DNA of 64,000 nucleotides from assembly GCF_001483745.1 (NCBI RefSeq), contig NZ_LQBL01000003.1, forward strand, positions 125,425 to 189,424, given 5' to 3'. This document shows, in pieces, positions 41,760-51,280 of this stretch. The notes beneath the pieces were generated by a model. The model searched no databases, was not told the origin of the DNA, and worked only from the letters and a program-made list of their open reading frames with translations. Numbering within the stretch: position 1 is the first letter of the stretch; every line of letters begins with the position of its first letter. This stretch comes from Serinicoccus chungangensis (GTDB taxonomy: Bacteria > Actinomycetota > Actinomycetes > Actinomycetales > Dermatophilaceae). A program made the position numbers and the translations under genes.

Positions 41760-44369
41760 ATGACCACAGCGCCGCACACCCGACCCCGGCACGTGGTGGT
41801 CGTCGGAGGCGGCCCCGCCGCACACCGCGTCACCGAGTCCCTCACCGCCCGCCACGGCGGTGCACCGAGCCCGCTGCGGGTGACCGTCCTCGCCGAGGAG
41901 GTCCACCGGCCCTACGACCGGGTCGCGCTCTCGCGACGCCTCGACGGCCGGGCCGACCTCACCCTGGCCCCGCAGGTGTGGGACCACCCGGCGGTCCACC
42001 TGCGCACCGGTGCCCGCGTCGTCGCTCTCGACCCGGCGACCCGGACGCTCACGCTCGAGGTCGCCGGGGCGCGGGAGCAGCTGGGCTACGACGAGCTGGT
42101 GCTGGCGACCGGGTCCACCCCGTTCGTCCCGCCGGTGATCCATCACGAGGCGGCGCGCGTGTACCGCACGGTCGAGGACGTCGACGGGCTCGTCGCGGAG
42201 ATCGCCGCGGTGGCGGCGACGCACGGTCGACCGGCCAAGGTGCTGGTCATCGGGGGTGGTCTGCTCGGGCTGGAGGCTGCCGGCGGCGCGGCGCGGCTGG
42301 GTGCGCAGGTGGCGGTGGTCGACCTCGGTGGGTGGCTGATGGGCACCCAGCTGGACGAGGGTGCAGGGCAGGCCCTGGGTCGCCTGATCGGTGACACCGG
42401 CATCGAGCTCCACCTGGGCACGGCCCCTGAGGAGGTGCTGCTCGAGGAAGGGCGGGTCGTCGGTGTCCGCCTGGTCGACGGCCGGGCCCTGCCCGCCGAT
42501 ATCGTCGTCTTCTCGGTCGGCATCCGGCCCCGCGACGAGCTGGCCCGGGCTGCGGGCCTGGCCCTGGGTGAGCGCGGCGGCGTGGCGGTGGACGACCGGT
42601 GCGCCGCCAGCGCCGACCACGTCTGGGCGATCGGGGAGGTGGCGGCGATCGGGGGCCGCTGCATCGGCCTGGTGGCTCCCGCGAACGCGATGGCTGAGGT
42701 GGCCGCCGACCGGATCTGGGGCGGCGAGGCGATCTTCCCCGGAGTCGACGACGCGACCAAGCTCAAACTGGCCGGCATCGAGGTCGCGAGCTTCGGTGAT
42801 GCCTTCGGTCGGGCCGATGGCTCTTTGGAGATCGTGTATGCCGATCCCGCCCGGGGCCTCTACCAGAAGATCGTGGTCAGTGGGGATGCCCGCACCCTGC
42901 TGGGCGGGATGTTCGTCGGGGACGCCTCGCCCTACACCGCGCTGCGCCCCCTGCTCGGGCGCGAGCTCGGAGCCGAACCGGCGGCATACCTGAGTGCGAG
43001 CGGAGGTGAGGGGGCACCGACCACCGACCTGCCGGACGACGCCGTGGTCTGCTCGTGCAACAACGTGAGCGCCGGTGCCATCAAGGAACTGATCTGTGGG
43101 GAACGGGACGAGCCGTGCACCGACCTGACGCGCCTCAAGGCCTGCTCACGCGCCGGGACGCAGTGCGGCTCGTGCACCCCACTGGTCAAGAAGATCCTGG
43201 AGGCCGAGCTCACCCGGGCCGGGGTCGAGGTGTCGCGCGCCCTGTGCGAGCACGTCTCGATCAGCCGTGCAGAGCTGTTCGAGTCTGTCCGGATCCTGGG
43301 TCTGCGCACGGCAGAGGAGGTGCTGGCCCGCTTCGCGACGGGGCTCGGGTGCGACATCTGCAAGCCCGTGATCGCCTCGATCCTGGCCACCCAGACCGGC
43401 GAATACATCCTCGACGGCGGGTCCGGCCCGCTGCAGGACACCAACGACCGGGCTCTGGCCAACATGCAGAAGGACGGCACCTACTCCGTCGTCCCGCGCA
43501 TCCCGGCCGGCGAGATCACCCCGGCACGGCTCAAGGTGATCGCCGAGGTGGCAGAGGACTTCGGGCTCTACACCAAGATCACCGGCGGCCAGCGGATCGA
43601 CCTCTTCGGTGCCCGGCTCGAGCAGCTGCCGCTGATCTGGCGACGGTTGGTCGACGCGGGGATGGAGTCGGGCCACGCCTACGGCAAGAGCCTGCGGACG
43701 GTGAAGTCGTGCGTCGGGTCCACCTGGTGCCGCTACGGCGTGCAGGACTCGGTGGCGATGGCGATCTTCCTCGAGGAGCGTTATCGCGGGCTGCGCTCGC
43801 CGCACAAGCTCAAGCTCGGCGTCTCCGGCTGTGCCCGCGAGTGCGCGGAGGCGCGCTCGAAGGACGTCGGCGTGATCGCCACCGAGCAGGGGTGGAACCT
43901 CTACGTCGGGGGCAACGGTGGCTTCCAGCCGGCCCACGCGCAGCTCCTCGCCGCCGACCTCGACGACGACACCCTGGTGCGTTTCATCGACCGCTACCTC
44001 ATGTTCTACGTGCGCACAGCCGATCGGCTCCAGCGGACGGCGCGCTGGCAGGAGGAGCTGGAGGGCGGGCTGGATCACGTCCGCGACGTAGTCTGCGAGG
44101 ACTCGCTCGGGCTGGCCGCCGAGCTGGAGGAGTCGATGGCCCGCCACGTCGAGGCGTATCGCGACGAGTGGGCGGCCACCCTCGAGGACCCGGTGCGACT
44201 GGGCCGGTTCCGCTCGTTCGTCAATGCTCCCGGCCAGCCCGACCCGGAGGTGCTCATGGTCGGCGAGCGCGGCCAGCAGCGCCCGGCGACCCAGGAGGAG
44301 CGGGCCCTGCTCATCGCGGGCGCGCGGTTGCCCGTTCGCACGTCGCAGCCTCCTGGGGGTATGGGCTGA
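41760..44369 (+). CDS. nirB: Nitrite reductase (NAD(P)H) large subunit
   Basis: An 869-residue siroheme enzyme reducing nitrite to ammonia. The order of domains is: FAD/NAD(P)H module (VVVVGGGPAAHRV, VLVIGGGLLGLEAAGG), BFD-like [2Fe-2S] domain (CSCNNVS, QCGSC), then the sulfite/nitrite reductase half-domains. Siroheme-[4Fe-4S] ligands are C651, C657, C691 and C695 (SCVGSTWC, SGCAREC). AGGAG lies 6 bases before ATG 41760. The next gene overlaps by one base (TGATG). Its cofactor is made by the two genes that follow. Confidence 0.96.
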   Translation: MTTAPHTRPRHVVVVGGGPAAHRVTESLTARHGGAPSPLRVTVLAEEVHRPYDRVALSRRLDGRADLTLAPQVWDHPAVHLRTGARVVALDPATRTLTLEVAGAREQLGYDELVLATGSTPFVPPVIHHEAARVYRTVEDVDGLVAEIAAVAATHGRPAKVLVIGGGLLGLEAAGGAARLGAQVAVVDLGGWLMGTQLDEGAGQALGRLIGDTGIELHLGTAPEEVLLEEGRVVGVRLVDGRALPADIVVFSVGIRPRDELARAAGLALGERGGVAVDDRCAASADHVWAIGEVAAIGGRCIGLVAPANAMAEVAADRIWGGEAIFPGVDDATKLKLAGIEVASFGDAFGRADGSLEIVYADPARGLYQKIVVSGDARTLLGGMFVGDASPYTALRPLLGRELGAEPAAYLSASGGEGAPTTDLPDDAVVCSCNNVSAGAIKELICGERDEPCTDLTRLKACSRAGTQCGSCTPLVKKILEAELTRAGVEVSRALCEHVSISRAELFESVRILGLRTAEEVLARFATGLGCDICKPVIASILATQTGEYILDGGSGPLQDTNDRALANMQKDGTYSVVPRIPAGEITPARLKVIAEVAEDFGLYTKITGGQRIDLFGARLEQLPLIWRRLVDAGMESGHAYGKSLRTVKSCVGSTWCRYGVQDSVAMAIFLEERYRGLRSPHKLKLGVSGCARECAEARSKDVGVIATEQGWNLYVGGNGGFQPAHAQLLAADLDDDTLVRFIDRYLMFYVRTADRLQRTARWQEELEGGLDHVRDVVCEDSLGLAAELEESMARHVEAYRDEWAATLEDPVRLGRFRSFVNAPGQPDPEVLMVGERGQQRPATQEERALLIAGARLPVRTSQPPGGMG

Positions 44370-45391
44370 TGTGGGCAGACCTTGAGCTCGACGGTCTCGA
44401 CGTGCTCGTGGTGGGAAGCGCCCAGGGGACCCGCAGGGTGCGTGCCCGCGTCGAACACGCCGGTGGCCGCGTGATGCTGGTCGGCGCGGCGCAGGCGCTC
44501 GAGTTGCTGTCCGCCTCGGATCGGGCGGTCGGCCTGGTCGTCTGGGTCGAGGGACCTGAGTCGGCCCGCGCCGAGGGGCGAGCCCTCGCCCGCATCCGGC
44601 GACTCCCCGTCACCTGCGCACCGGCGGCCACCACCACGGGCACCGTCACCCTGGTCGGTGGCGGCCCGGGGCGCACCGACCTGCTCACCCTCGCCGGCCA
44701 GGCCGCGCTGGCCGACGCCGACGTCGTGCTCTTCGACCGGCTGGGCCCTCAGGAGTCGTTGGCCGACCTCGCGCCCGGGGCGAGGCTGATCGACGTCGGC
44801 AAGGCACCGGGGCACCACCCGATCCCCCAGCCCGAGATCGAGGCGATGCTGATCGAGCACGCCCGCGCGGGTGCTCACGTCGTGCGGCTCAAGGGCGGCG
44901 ACCCCTTCGTGTTCGGTCGCGGCTCGGAGGAGGTCCGTGCCTGCGCGCGCGCCGGCGTTCCCGTGACCGTGGTCCCAGGGGTGAGCAGCGCTATCGCCGT
45001 CCCCGGGGCTGCGGGGATCCCGGTCACCCACCGCGGCCTCAGCCGAAGCCTCACGATCGTGTCGGGTCACGTGCCCTTCGAGCCGCAGGAGTATGCCCAC
45101 CTCCATGGGGTCGGCGGCACGCTCGTCATCCTCATGGGCGTCAACACCCTGATCCAGGTGTGCACCGGCCTGCTCCGCGCCGGGATGCCACCGGACGTCC
45201 CGCTGGCGCTGGTCGAGCGCGGCTTCCTGCCCGGCCAGCGCACCACCGTCACGACGGTGGCCGAGGTGGTCCGCCGCGGTGGTATGCAGCACGCGACCTC
45301 CCCTGCGGTCGTCGTCATCGGCGCCGTGGTCGCTCTCGCCGAGAGCTCCGTCTGGGAGGACCTTGCCCGCACCGTCGAGGGGGCCGCATGA
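44369..45391 (+). CDS. cobA: Uroporphyrinogen-III C-methyltransferase with degenerate N-terminal domain
   Basis: 340 residues. The C-terminal 250 form the SUMT methylase (VGGGPGRTDLLTLAG, VRLKGGDPFVFGRG, VVPGVSSAIAVPGAAGIPVTHR), which makes precorrin-2 for siroheme. The first 85 residues resemble a shortened Rossmann domain of the CysG/Met8 type, but the usual GGG nucleotide motif is replaced by VVGSAQGTRRV and the rest is too short. Dehydrogenase/ferrochelatase activity is therefore unlikely from this domain. It is translationally coupled to nirB. Confidence 0.9.
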   Translation: MWADLELDGLDVLVVGSAQGTRRVRARVEHAGGRVMLVGAAQALELLSASDRAVGLVVWVEGPESARAEGRALARIRRLPVTCAPAATTTGTVTLVGGGPGRTDLLTLAGQAALADADVVLFDRLGPQESLADLAPGARLIDVGKAPGHHPIPQPEIEAMLIEHARAGAHVVRLKGGDPFVFGRGSEEVRACARAGVPVTVVPGVSSAIAVPGAAGIPVTHRGLSRSLTIVSGHVPFEPQEYAHLHGVGGTLVILMGVNTLIQVCTGLLRAGMPPDVPLALVERGFLPGQRTTVTTVAEVVRRGGMQHATSPAVVVIGAVVALAESSVWEDLARTVEGAA

Positions 45392-46500
45392 CCCCGACGG
45401 TCGCGCGCGTCGCCCAGCTGGCCGGCTTCCGGGTGGGGCTGACCAATGACCGACGGGCCGCGGAGTACATCGCCGCGTTCGAGCGCCGCGGGGCGGAGGT
45501 GGTGCACGCTCCGACGATCCAGACCGGCACCGGTGACGACGGCGGGGTCGTGGCCGAGACGAGGGCCATCATCGCCGCCGGACCCGACATCGTGCTCGCG
45601 AACACCGGCTACGGCATTCGCCGGTGGTGGGAGCTGGCCGACGAGGAAGGGCTCCAGGAGGACCTGACGCACGCGCTCGCCCGTAGCCAGATCTGGGTGC
45701 GCGGTCCCAAGGCTCGCGGTGCGCTGCGCGCGGTGGGGTTGGAGGACCAGGGCATGGGCGAGACCGAGACGATGGCGTCCCTGGTGGACCGCGTGCTGGA
45801 ACGGACGGTGACAGGGGCTGTCGTGGCGGTGCAGCATCCTGGCTACCTGGACGAGGAGGCGACGCAGCGATTGCGCGCCGCAGGAGCCACGGTCCTGCCG
45901 ATCTCGCCGTACCGGTGGAAGCCCCACCCCGACACCGCGGCGGTCGTCCGTCTCGCCGACGCCGTGTGCAGCCGCACGGTGGACGCCCTGACCTTCACCA
46001 GCGCGCCGGCGGTCGAGGCCTTCTTCGCGGCCGCTGCCCGGGCGGGGTTGGGGGAGCAGGTGCAGGAAGCCCTGCGATCCGACGTCGTCGCCGCCTCTGT
46101 CGGGCCGGTCACCGCCGCGCCCCTGCTCGAGGCCGGGGTGACTCCGCTCGTGCCAGACCGCTTCCGGACCGGAGCGCTGATCAAGCTGCTGAGCGACCAC
46201 CTGGAGTCGACACAGGTGCTGCGCCTCGACACCGAGGTAGGCCCTGTTGAGCTGCGTGGTCAGCAGATCCAGGTGGATGGCCGGTACGTCACCCTGACCC
46301 CCCATCAGCGAGCGCTCGTCCGGGTGCTGATCGAAGCCGACGGCCGCACGCTCTCCCGCGCCGAGATCGGGGCCGCCCTCCCGGAGCCGCTGGATGCCCC
46401 GGCGGTGGACATGGCTGTGAGCCGTGTCCGACGCGCGCTGCCGACTCCCGGCCTGGTGCGGACGGTGGTCAAGCGGGGTTACCGCATACCCGTCCTGTGA
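45388..46500 (+). CDS. Uroporphyrinogen-III synthase fused to an OmpR-type DNA-binding domain
   Basis: 370 residues. Residues 1-265 are HemD-like (FRVGLTNDRRAAEYIAAFERRG, ANTGYGIRRWW, TFTSAPAVEAFF). The last 95 residues form a winged helix like response regulators (YVTLTPHQRALVRVLIEADG, SRVRRALPTPGLVRTVVKRGYRIP). Such fusions are known in actinobacterial nitrate clusters and may act as regulators rather than enzymes. It overlaps the methylase gene by 4 bases (ATGA). Whether it makes uroporphyrinogen or only senses it cannot be told. Confidence 0.9.
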   Translation: MTPTVARVAQLAGFRVGLTNDRRAAEYIAAFERRGAEVVHAPTIQTGTGDDGGVVAETRAIIAAGPDIVLANTGYGIRRWWELADEEGLQEDLTHALARSQIWVRGPKARGALRAVGLEDQGMGETETMASLVDRVLERTVTGAVVAVQHPGYLDEEATQRLRAAGATVLPISPYRWKPHPDTAAVVRLADAVCSRTVDALTFTSAPAVEAFFAAAARAGLGEQVQEALRSDVVAASVGPVTAAPLLEAGVTPLVPDRFRTGALIKLLSDHLESTQVLRLDTEVGPVELRGQQIQVDGRYVTLTPHQRALVRVLIEADGRTLSRAEIGAALPEPLDAPAVDMAVSRVRRALPTPGLVRTVVKRGYRIPVL

Positions 46501-46545
46501 CACGGACCGCGCGCGGGGTATCCCGCGTCGACCTAGGGTGGCGCC

Positions 46546-47433
46546 ATGGACGTGCGCAGTCGCATCGGGCGGCGAACCCTGCTCGCGATGACCGGAACCG
46601 TGCCGCTGGCCGCGTGTGCCGGATCCGCCTCCACCCCACGCGACACCGAGGTCGGCTCGCCACGCACCCCGGATCAGGACAGCGCGACCGGCTCGGTCGA
46701 CGCGAGCGCGGTCGGAAAGGTCTCCTACGGCGACGACCCGTCGCAGTGGGCCGAGCTCCGGCGGCCTGAGGGTGAGACCCGGGGCACGGTTGTCGTCATC
46801 CACGGCGGCTTCTGGCGCGAGGCCTACGGCGCCGAGCTCGGTGAGCCGCTGGCCGCCGACCTCGTGGAGCGCGGGTGGACCACGCTCAACATGGAGTACC
46901 GCCGGGTCGGCAACGGCGGCGGGCTCCCCCAGACCTTCGACGACGTGCACTCCGCCCTCGAGCTCGTCGACACCGCCGGGCCCGTGGTGACCCTCGGGCA
47001 CTCGGCGGGTGGTCACCTGGCCGCCTGGGCGGCCGGGCGCCTGCGCGGCAGCGCGTGGCCGGGCCGGGTCGAGGTCACCCACGTGCTCTCCCAGGCGGGC
47101 GTGCTCGACCTGCGATCGGCCTACCGTGAGCGCCTCGGGTCGGGCGCCGTCGACGACCTGCTCGGGTTCGGCCCGGAGGACCCCCGCTTCGCCTCCGTCG
47201 ACCCCGCACAGCAGCTGCCCATCGAGGCGAGCGTCTGGGCGCTGCACGCCCCGGACGACCAGCAGGTGCCGATCCAGCAGTCGGAGGACTACGTCGCGGC
47301 CGCCCGCGGGTCCGGCACCCGGGCCGAGCTGGTCGAGGTCACCGGCGGGCACTTCGACCTCATCGACGTCACCACCAGCGCGTGGGAGCGGGTCGTCGAG
47401 ATCCTCGACGGCATCAGCCCGCCGCTGAGCTAG
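46546..47433 (+). CDS. Alpha/beta-hydrolase lipoprotein, kynurenine formamidase-like
   Basis: 295 residues. The N-terminus has RRTLL and the lipobox LAAC (Cys at about residue 25), so it is probably a surface lipoprotein. The hydrolase domain contains IHGGFWREAYG (oxyanion loop), LGHSAGGHLAAW (nucleophile Ser) and VTGGHFDLID (catalytic His). The HGGFWR and SQAGVLDL segments recall kynurenine formamidase-type hydrolases. TAGGGT ends 6 bases before the ATG (leaderless). Substrate unknown. Confidence 0.83.
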   Translation: MDVRSRIGRRTLLAMTGTVPLAACAGSASTPRDTEVGSPRTPDQDSATGSVDASAVGKVSYGDDPSQWAELRRPEGETRGTVVVIHGGFWREAYGAELGEPLAADLVERGWTTLNMEYRRVGNGGGLPQTFDDVHSALELVDTAGPVVTLGHSAGGHLAAWAAGRLRGSAWPGRVEVTHVLSQAGVLDLRSAYRERLGSGAVDDLLGFGPEDPRFASVDPAQQLPIEASVWALHAPDDQQVPIQQSEDYVAAARGSGTRAELVEVTGGHFDLIDVTTSAWERVVEILDGISPPLS

Positions 47434-47522
47434 CAGTCACGCCCCCGCCGGCGCGGCGCCATACGGGAGGGAAGAGAGCAACCATCCGCGACGCCCGGTC
47501 GAGACGCGCGACTCGCCCATGC

Positions 47523-48929
47523 CTACTCCATGTCCTCCAGCTCCCGGCCGTTGGTCTCCGGCACGAACTTCATGACGAACAGGAAGCTGAGCAGGGCGCA
47601 CAGGGTGTAGAAGCCGTAGGCGAAGCCCAGCCCCAGCTCGGCCATGCGCGGGAAGCTCGTGGAGATGGCGAAGTTCGCCAGCCACTGCGCGGCCGCCGCG
47701 ACACCGAGCGCCGTCGCGCGGATCTTGTTGTTGAACATCTCGCCGAGCAGCACCCAGACGCCCGGTCCCCACGACATACCGAAGAAGACGACGAAGCCGT
47801 TGGCCGCGATGAGGGCGATGAGCCCGGTGCTGTCCCCCAGCTCGGGAGACCCGTTGACCACCGGCGCGTTGGCGAAGATCCACGCCATCGTCCCGAGCGA
47901 GACGAACATCCCCGCCGAGCCCACCATGAGCAGCACCCGCCGACCGATCTTGTCGATGAGCGCGATGGCCACGATCGTCACGACGATGTTGGTCACCGAG
48001 GTGATGACGGTCTGGGTGAGCGCGTCCTCCTCGGTGAAGCCGACCGCCTGCCACAGCGTCGAGGAGTAGTAGAAGATGACGTTGATCCCGACGAACTGCT
48101 GGAAGACCGAGAGCCCGATGCCGATCCAGACGATCGGGAGCAGCCCGCCGCCGGACTTCATGAGGTCGGTCAGCGACGCCTTGGCCTCACGCCGCACGGT
48201 GCGCTGGATCTCGGTGATGCGGTCGGCGATGCCGCGCATCATCACCCGCCCCAGGACCTCGCGGGCCTCGTCCACCCGACCCAGGGTGACGAGGTAACGC
48301 GGTGACTCGGGGATCGTCGTGGCCAGCACGCCGTAGGCGACCGCCGGGATGATCTCGGCCCAGAACATCCAGCGCCACGCGGTGCTGCCCCAGAGCGCCT
48401 CGCTGGAGCCGCCGGCCACGCCCGCGAGGAAGTAGTCGGAGAGCAGGGCGATGAAGATGCCGGAGACGATGGCCAGCTGCTGCAGCGACCCCAGCCGCCC
48501 GCGGATCGAGGCGGGGGCGATCTCGGCGATGTAGGCCGGCGCGATGACCGACGCGGCGCCCACGCCGATGCCGCCGATGACGCGCCAGAGGATCATGTCG
48601 ACCGGCCCGAAGGCGAAGCCCGATCCGATGGCCGAGATGGTGAACAGCGCCGAGGCCAGCATCATGACCCGGATGCGGCCGATGCGCTCGGCCAGGCGCC
48701 CGGCGGCATACGCCCCGAGCATGCACCCCAGCAGGGCAGAGCTGACGACGAAGCCGGTGAGGCCGGCCCCCATCCCGAATTCGTCCCGGATGGCGTTCAC
48801 CGCGCCGTTGATGACCGCGGTGTCGAAGCCGAAGAGGAAGCCCCCCAGCGCGGCCACCGAGGCCAGCAGGATCGCCTTCCCGAGATAGTAGTCCCGCTCC
48901 CCGACCTGCACCTGTGACCGCTCGTTCAT
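47523..48929 (-). CDS. MFS sugar:H+ symporter (sugar porter family)
   Basis: A 468-residue, 12-helix transporter with sugar porter signatures: GFLFGFDTAVINGA in helix 1, RLAERIGRIRVMM, PESPRYLV after helix 6, QQFVGINVIFYYS in helix 7, DKIGRRVLL, and the C-terminal PETNGRELE. The start is ATG 48929, with AAAGGG 10 bases upstream. No sugar catabolic gene is adjacent; the substrate is probably a hexose or pentose. Confidence 0.92.
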   Translation of the reverse strand: MNERSQVQVGERDYYLGKAILLASVAALGGFLFGFDTAVINGAVNAIRDEFGMGAGLTGFVVSSALLGCMLGAYAAGRLAERIGRIRVMMLASALFTISAIGSGFAFGPVDMILWRVIGGIGVGAASVIAPAYIAEIAPASIRGRLGSLQQLAIVSGIFIALLSDYFLAGVAGGSSEALWGSTAWRWMFWAEIIPAVAYGVLATTIPESPRYLVTLGRVDEAREVLGRVMMRGIADRITEIQRTVRREAKASLTDLMKSGGGLLPIVWIGIGLSVFQQFVGINVIFYYSSTLWQAVGFTEEDALTQTVITSVTNIVVTIVAIALIDKIGRRVLLMVGSAGMFVSLGTMAWIFANAPVVNGSPELGDSTGLIALIAANGFVVFFGMSWGPGVWVLLGEMFNNKIRATALGVAAAAQWLANFAISTSFPRMAELGLGFAYGFYTLCALLSFLFVMKFVPETNGRELEDME

Positions 48930-49060
48930 GTCCACCACCCTTTCGGTCGTCATCCTTGACGCAACGACACCGCACAGTGTGCACCTCCGAGCGGGGTCGC
49001 ACCACCAGGCGCGCGATACGGTGAGCACGTCTCGGATCTCGACACACAAGGACGTGGGGT

Positions 49061-50260
49061 ATGAAGCTGGCCTCCAGGCTCGACAACCTCGGCACCGAGA
49101 CCGCGTTCGCGGTCGCCGCGGCCGCCGCCGACTGGAAGGCGCAGGGCCACGAGGTCTTCCCCTTCCACCTGGGCGACCTCGACGTCCCGCTGGCCGGCCA
49201 CATCGTCGAGGCCATGAACGCCGCCATCGCGGACGGCAAGACCGGCTACTGCCCGGGGCCCGGCATACCAGAGCTGCGGGCCGCCCTCGCCGACGACATC
49301 GGCTCCCGCCGCGGGATGTCGTTCGGCCCGGACGAGGTGACCGTGATGACCGGCGGCAAGCCGGTCATCACCAAGTTCCTCCAGGCCGTGATGAACCCCG
49401 GTGACGAGGTGCTCTACCCCAACCCCGGCTTCCCCATCTACGAGAGCCAGATCGAGTACCTCGGCGGCCACGGGCGCTCCTACCGCTACCTGCCGACCGA
49501 CGACGGTTTCCGGATCGACCTGGACCAGGTCCGCGACGCCATCACGGACAAGACGGTCGCGATCATCTACAACGACCTGCAGAACCCCATCTCGGCCGAG
49601 TCGACGGACGCCGAGCGGGAGGCGATCGCGCAGCTCGCCATCGAGCACGACCTGTGGGTGCTCTCGGACGAGGCCTACTTCGAGATGCGCTACGAGGGCA
49701 CGTCGACCTCCATCGCGAGCCTGCCGGGCATGCGTGAGCGCACCTGCATCCTCTACACCTTCTCCAAGAAGTTCGCGATGACCGGCTCCCGCCTCGGCTG
49801 CGCGGTCGCGCCGGCCCAGATGAGCACGGTCTTCTCCACGATGAACACCAACGACGAGTCGTGCACCACGCACTACGTCCAGTGGGCGGGGATCGCCGCG
49901 CTGACGGGCACGCAGGAGCCGGTGGCCGACATGCTCGCCACGCTGAAGGCGCGCCGGGACGCCGCGTGCGAGATCGTGGGCGACACCCCGGGTATGTCCG
50001 TCGAGACCCCGCGCTCGACCTTCTACCTCTTCCCGGACGTCACCGAGGCGATCCAGATCGTGGGGGCGCGGGACGTCGGCGACTTCGCCACCCAGGCCCT
50101 GCACGCGACCGGGGTGAGCTTCTGCACCCGCAACCACTTCGGCCGCCCGCAGCCCGGGGAGGACCGCAGCTACATCCGGTTCGCCTACTCGGGCCTCCCG
50201 GAGGAGCAGATCCGGCGCGGTCTGGGCGGGCTGCGCGACTGGATCGGCAGCCACGCATGA
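49061..50260 (+). CDS. Class I aminotransferase (AspC-like)
   Basis: A 399-residue PLP enzyme. The lysine is in YTFSKKFAMTGSRLG; other conserved parts are YCPGPGIPELRAALADDI, YNDLQNPISAES and SDEAYFEMRYEG. The usual NPTG motif reads QNPIS here. The stop overlaps the start of the next gene by 4 bases (ATGA), which ties its product to a 2-hydroxyacid dehydrogenase: the likely pathway is amino acid to 2-oxoacid (for example serine to hydroxypyruvate) and reduction. This link is inference. Confidence 0.88.
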   Translation: MKLASRLDNLGTETAFAVAAAAADWKAQGHEVFPFHLGDLDVPLAGHIVEAMNAAIADGKTGYCPGPGIPELRAALADDIGSRRGMSFGPDEVTVMTGGKPVITKFLQAVMNPGDEVLYPNPGFPIYESQIEYLGGHGRSYRYLPTDDGFRIDLDQVRDAITDKTVAIIYNDLQNPISAESTDAEREAIAQLAIEHDLWVLSDEAYFEMRYEGTSTSIASLPGMRERTCILYTFSKKFAMTGSRLGCAVAPAQMSTVFSTMNTNDESCTTHYVQWAGIAALTGTQEPVADMLATLKARRDAACEIVGDTPGMSVETPRSTFYLFPDVTEAIQIVGARDVGDFATQALHATGVSFCTRNHFGRPQPGEDRSYIRFAYSGLPEEQIRRGLGGLRDWIGSHA

Positions 50261-51219
50261 GCCGGGTGGTCGTCACCGGCCGGATCCCCAAGCCGGGGCT
50301 GGACATCCTGCGTCGCGCCGGTCACGAGGTCGACGTCTGGGACAGCGAGGACCAGCAGCCGCGCGAGCAGCTGCTCGAGCAGGTCCGCGGCGCCGACGCG
50401 CTGCTGACGCTGCTGACCGAGCAGGTCGACGCCGAGCTGCTGGACGCCGCCGGCGACCAGCTGCAGGTCGTCGCCAACGTCGCGGTGGGCTACAACAACG
50501 TCGACGTGGAGGTATGCCGTGAGCGCGGCGTCGTCGCGACGAACACCCCCGGGGTGCTCACCGAGGCGACCGCGGACATCGCGATGGGCCTCATCCTCAT
50601 GGCGACCCGCCGGCTCGGTGAGGGCGAGCGCATCATCCGCTCGGGCACCCCGTGGCAGTGGGGCATGTTCTACCTGCTCGGGTCGGGGCTGCAGCGCAAG
50701 ACGCTCGGGGTCGTCGGGCTCGGGGGCATCGGCGCGGCCACGGCACGACGTGCCCGGGCCTTCGGGATGAACGTCATCTACTCCTCGCGCTCCCAGGCCC
50801 CGCGCGAGCTGGAGCTCGAGCTGGGGGCGCACCGGGTGGACCTGGACACCCTGCTGGCGGAGAGCGACGTGCTCTCCCTGCACTGCCCCTACTCCCCCGC
50901 CACGCACCACCTGCTGGGGCCCGAGCAGTTCGCCGCCATGAAGCCCACGGCCTACGTGGTCAACACCGCCCGCGGACCGGTCATCGACGAGGCGGCGCTG
51001 GCGAAGGCGCTGCAGGAGAGGCAGATCGCCGGGGCCGGGCTGGACGTCTTCGAGGACGAGCCGCAGGTCCACCCCGACCTGCTGGAGTGCGAGAACGCCG
51101 TCCTCGTGCCGCACCTCGGCTCGGCGACCATCGAGACCCGGACCGCCATGGCCACGCTCGCCGCGGACAACGCCGTCGCCGTGCTCGCCGGCGAGGAGCC
51201 CCCCACGCCCATCCGCTGA
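50257..51219 (+). CDS. D-isomer 2-hydroxyacid dehydrogenase (glyoxylate/hydroxypyruvate reductase type)
   Basis: 320 residues. The NAD(P)-binding motif is VVGLGGIGAATARRARAFGM. Catalytic residues are Arg in VNTARGPVID, Glu in FEDEP and His in LVPHLGSATIETR. NVAVGYNNVD near residue 75 is typical of glyoxylate/D-glycerate dehydrogenases. Translationally coupled to the preceding aminotransferase. Confidence 0.92.
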   Translation: MSRVVVTGRIPKPGLDILRRAGHEVDVWDSEDQQPREQLLEQVRGADALLTLLTEQVDAELLDAAGDQLQVVANVAVGYNNVDVEVCRERGVVATNTPGVLTEATADIAMGLILMATRRLGEGERIIRSGTPWQWGMFYLLGSGLQRKTLGVVGLGGIGAATARRARAFGMNVIYSSRSQAPRELELELGAHRVDLDTLLAESDVLSLHCPYSPATHHLLGPEQFAAMKPTAYVVNTARGPVIDEAALAKALQERQIAGAGLDVFEDEPQVHPDLLECENAVLVPHLGSATIETRTAMATLAADNAVAVLAGEEPPTPIR

Positions 51220-51280
51220 CCGGGCCCGGAAGCCGGGCCAGGGGGTGCACCTCGCGGTCCGGTGCCGGTAGCCTCTCGTC

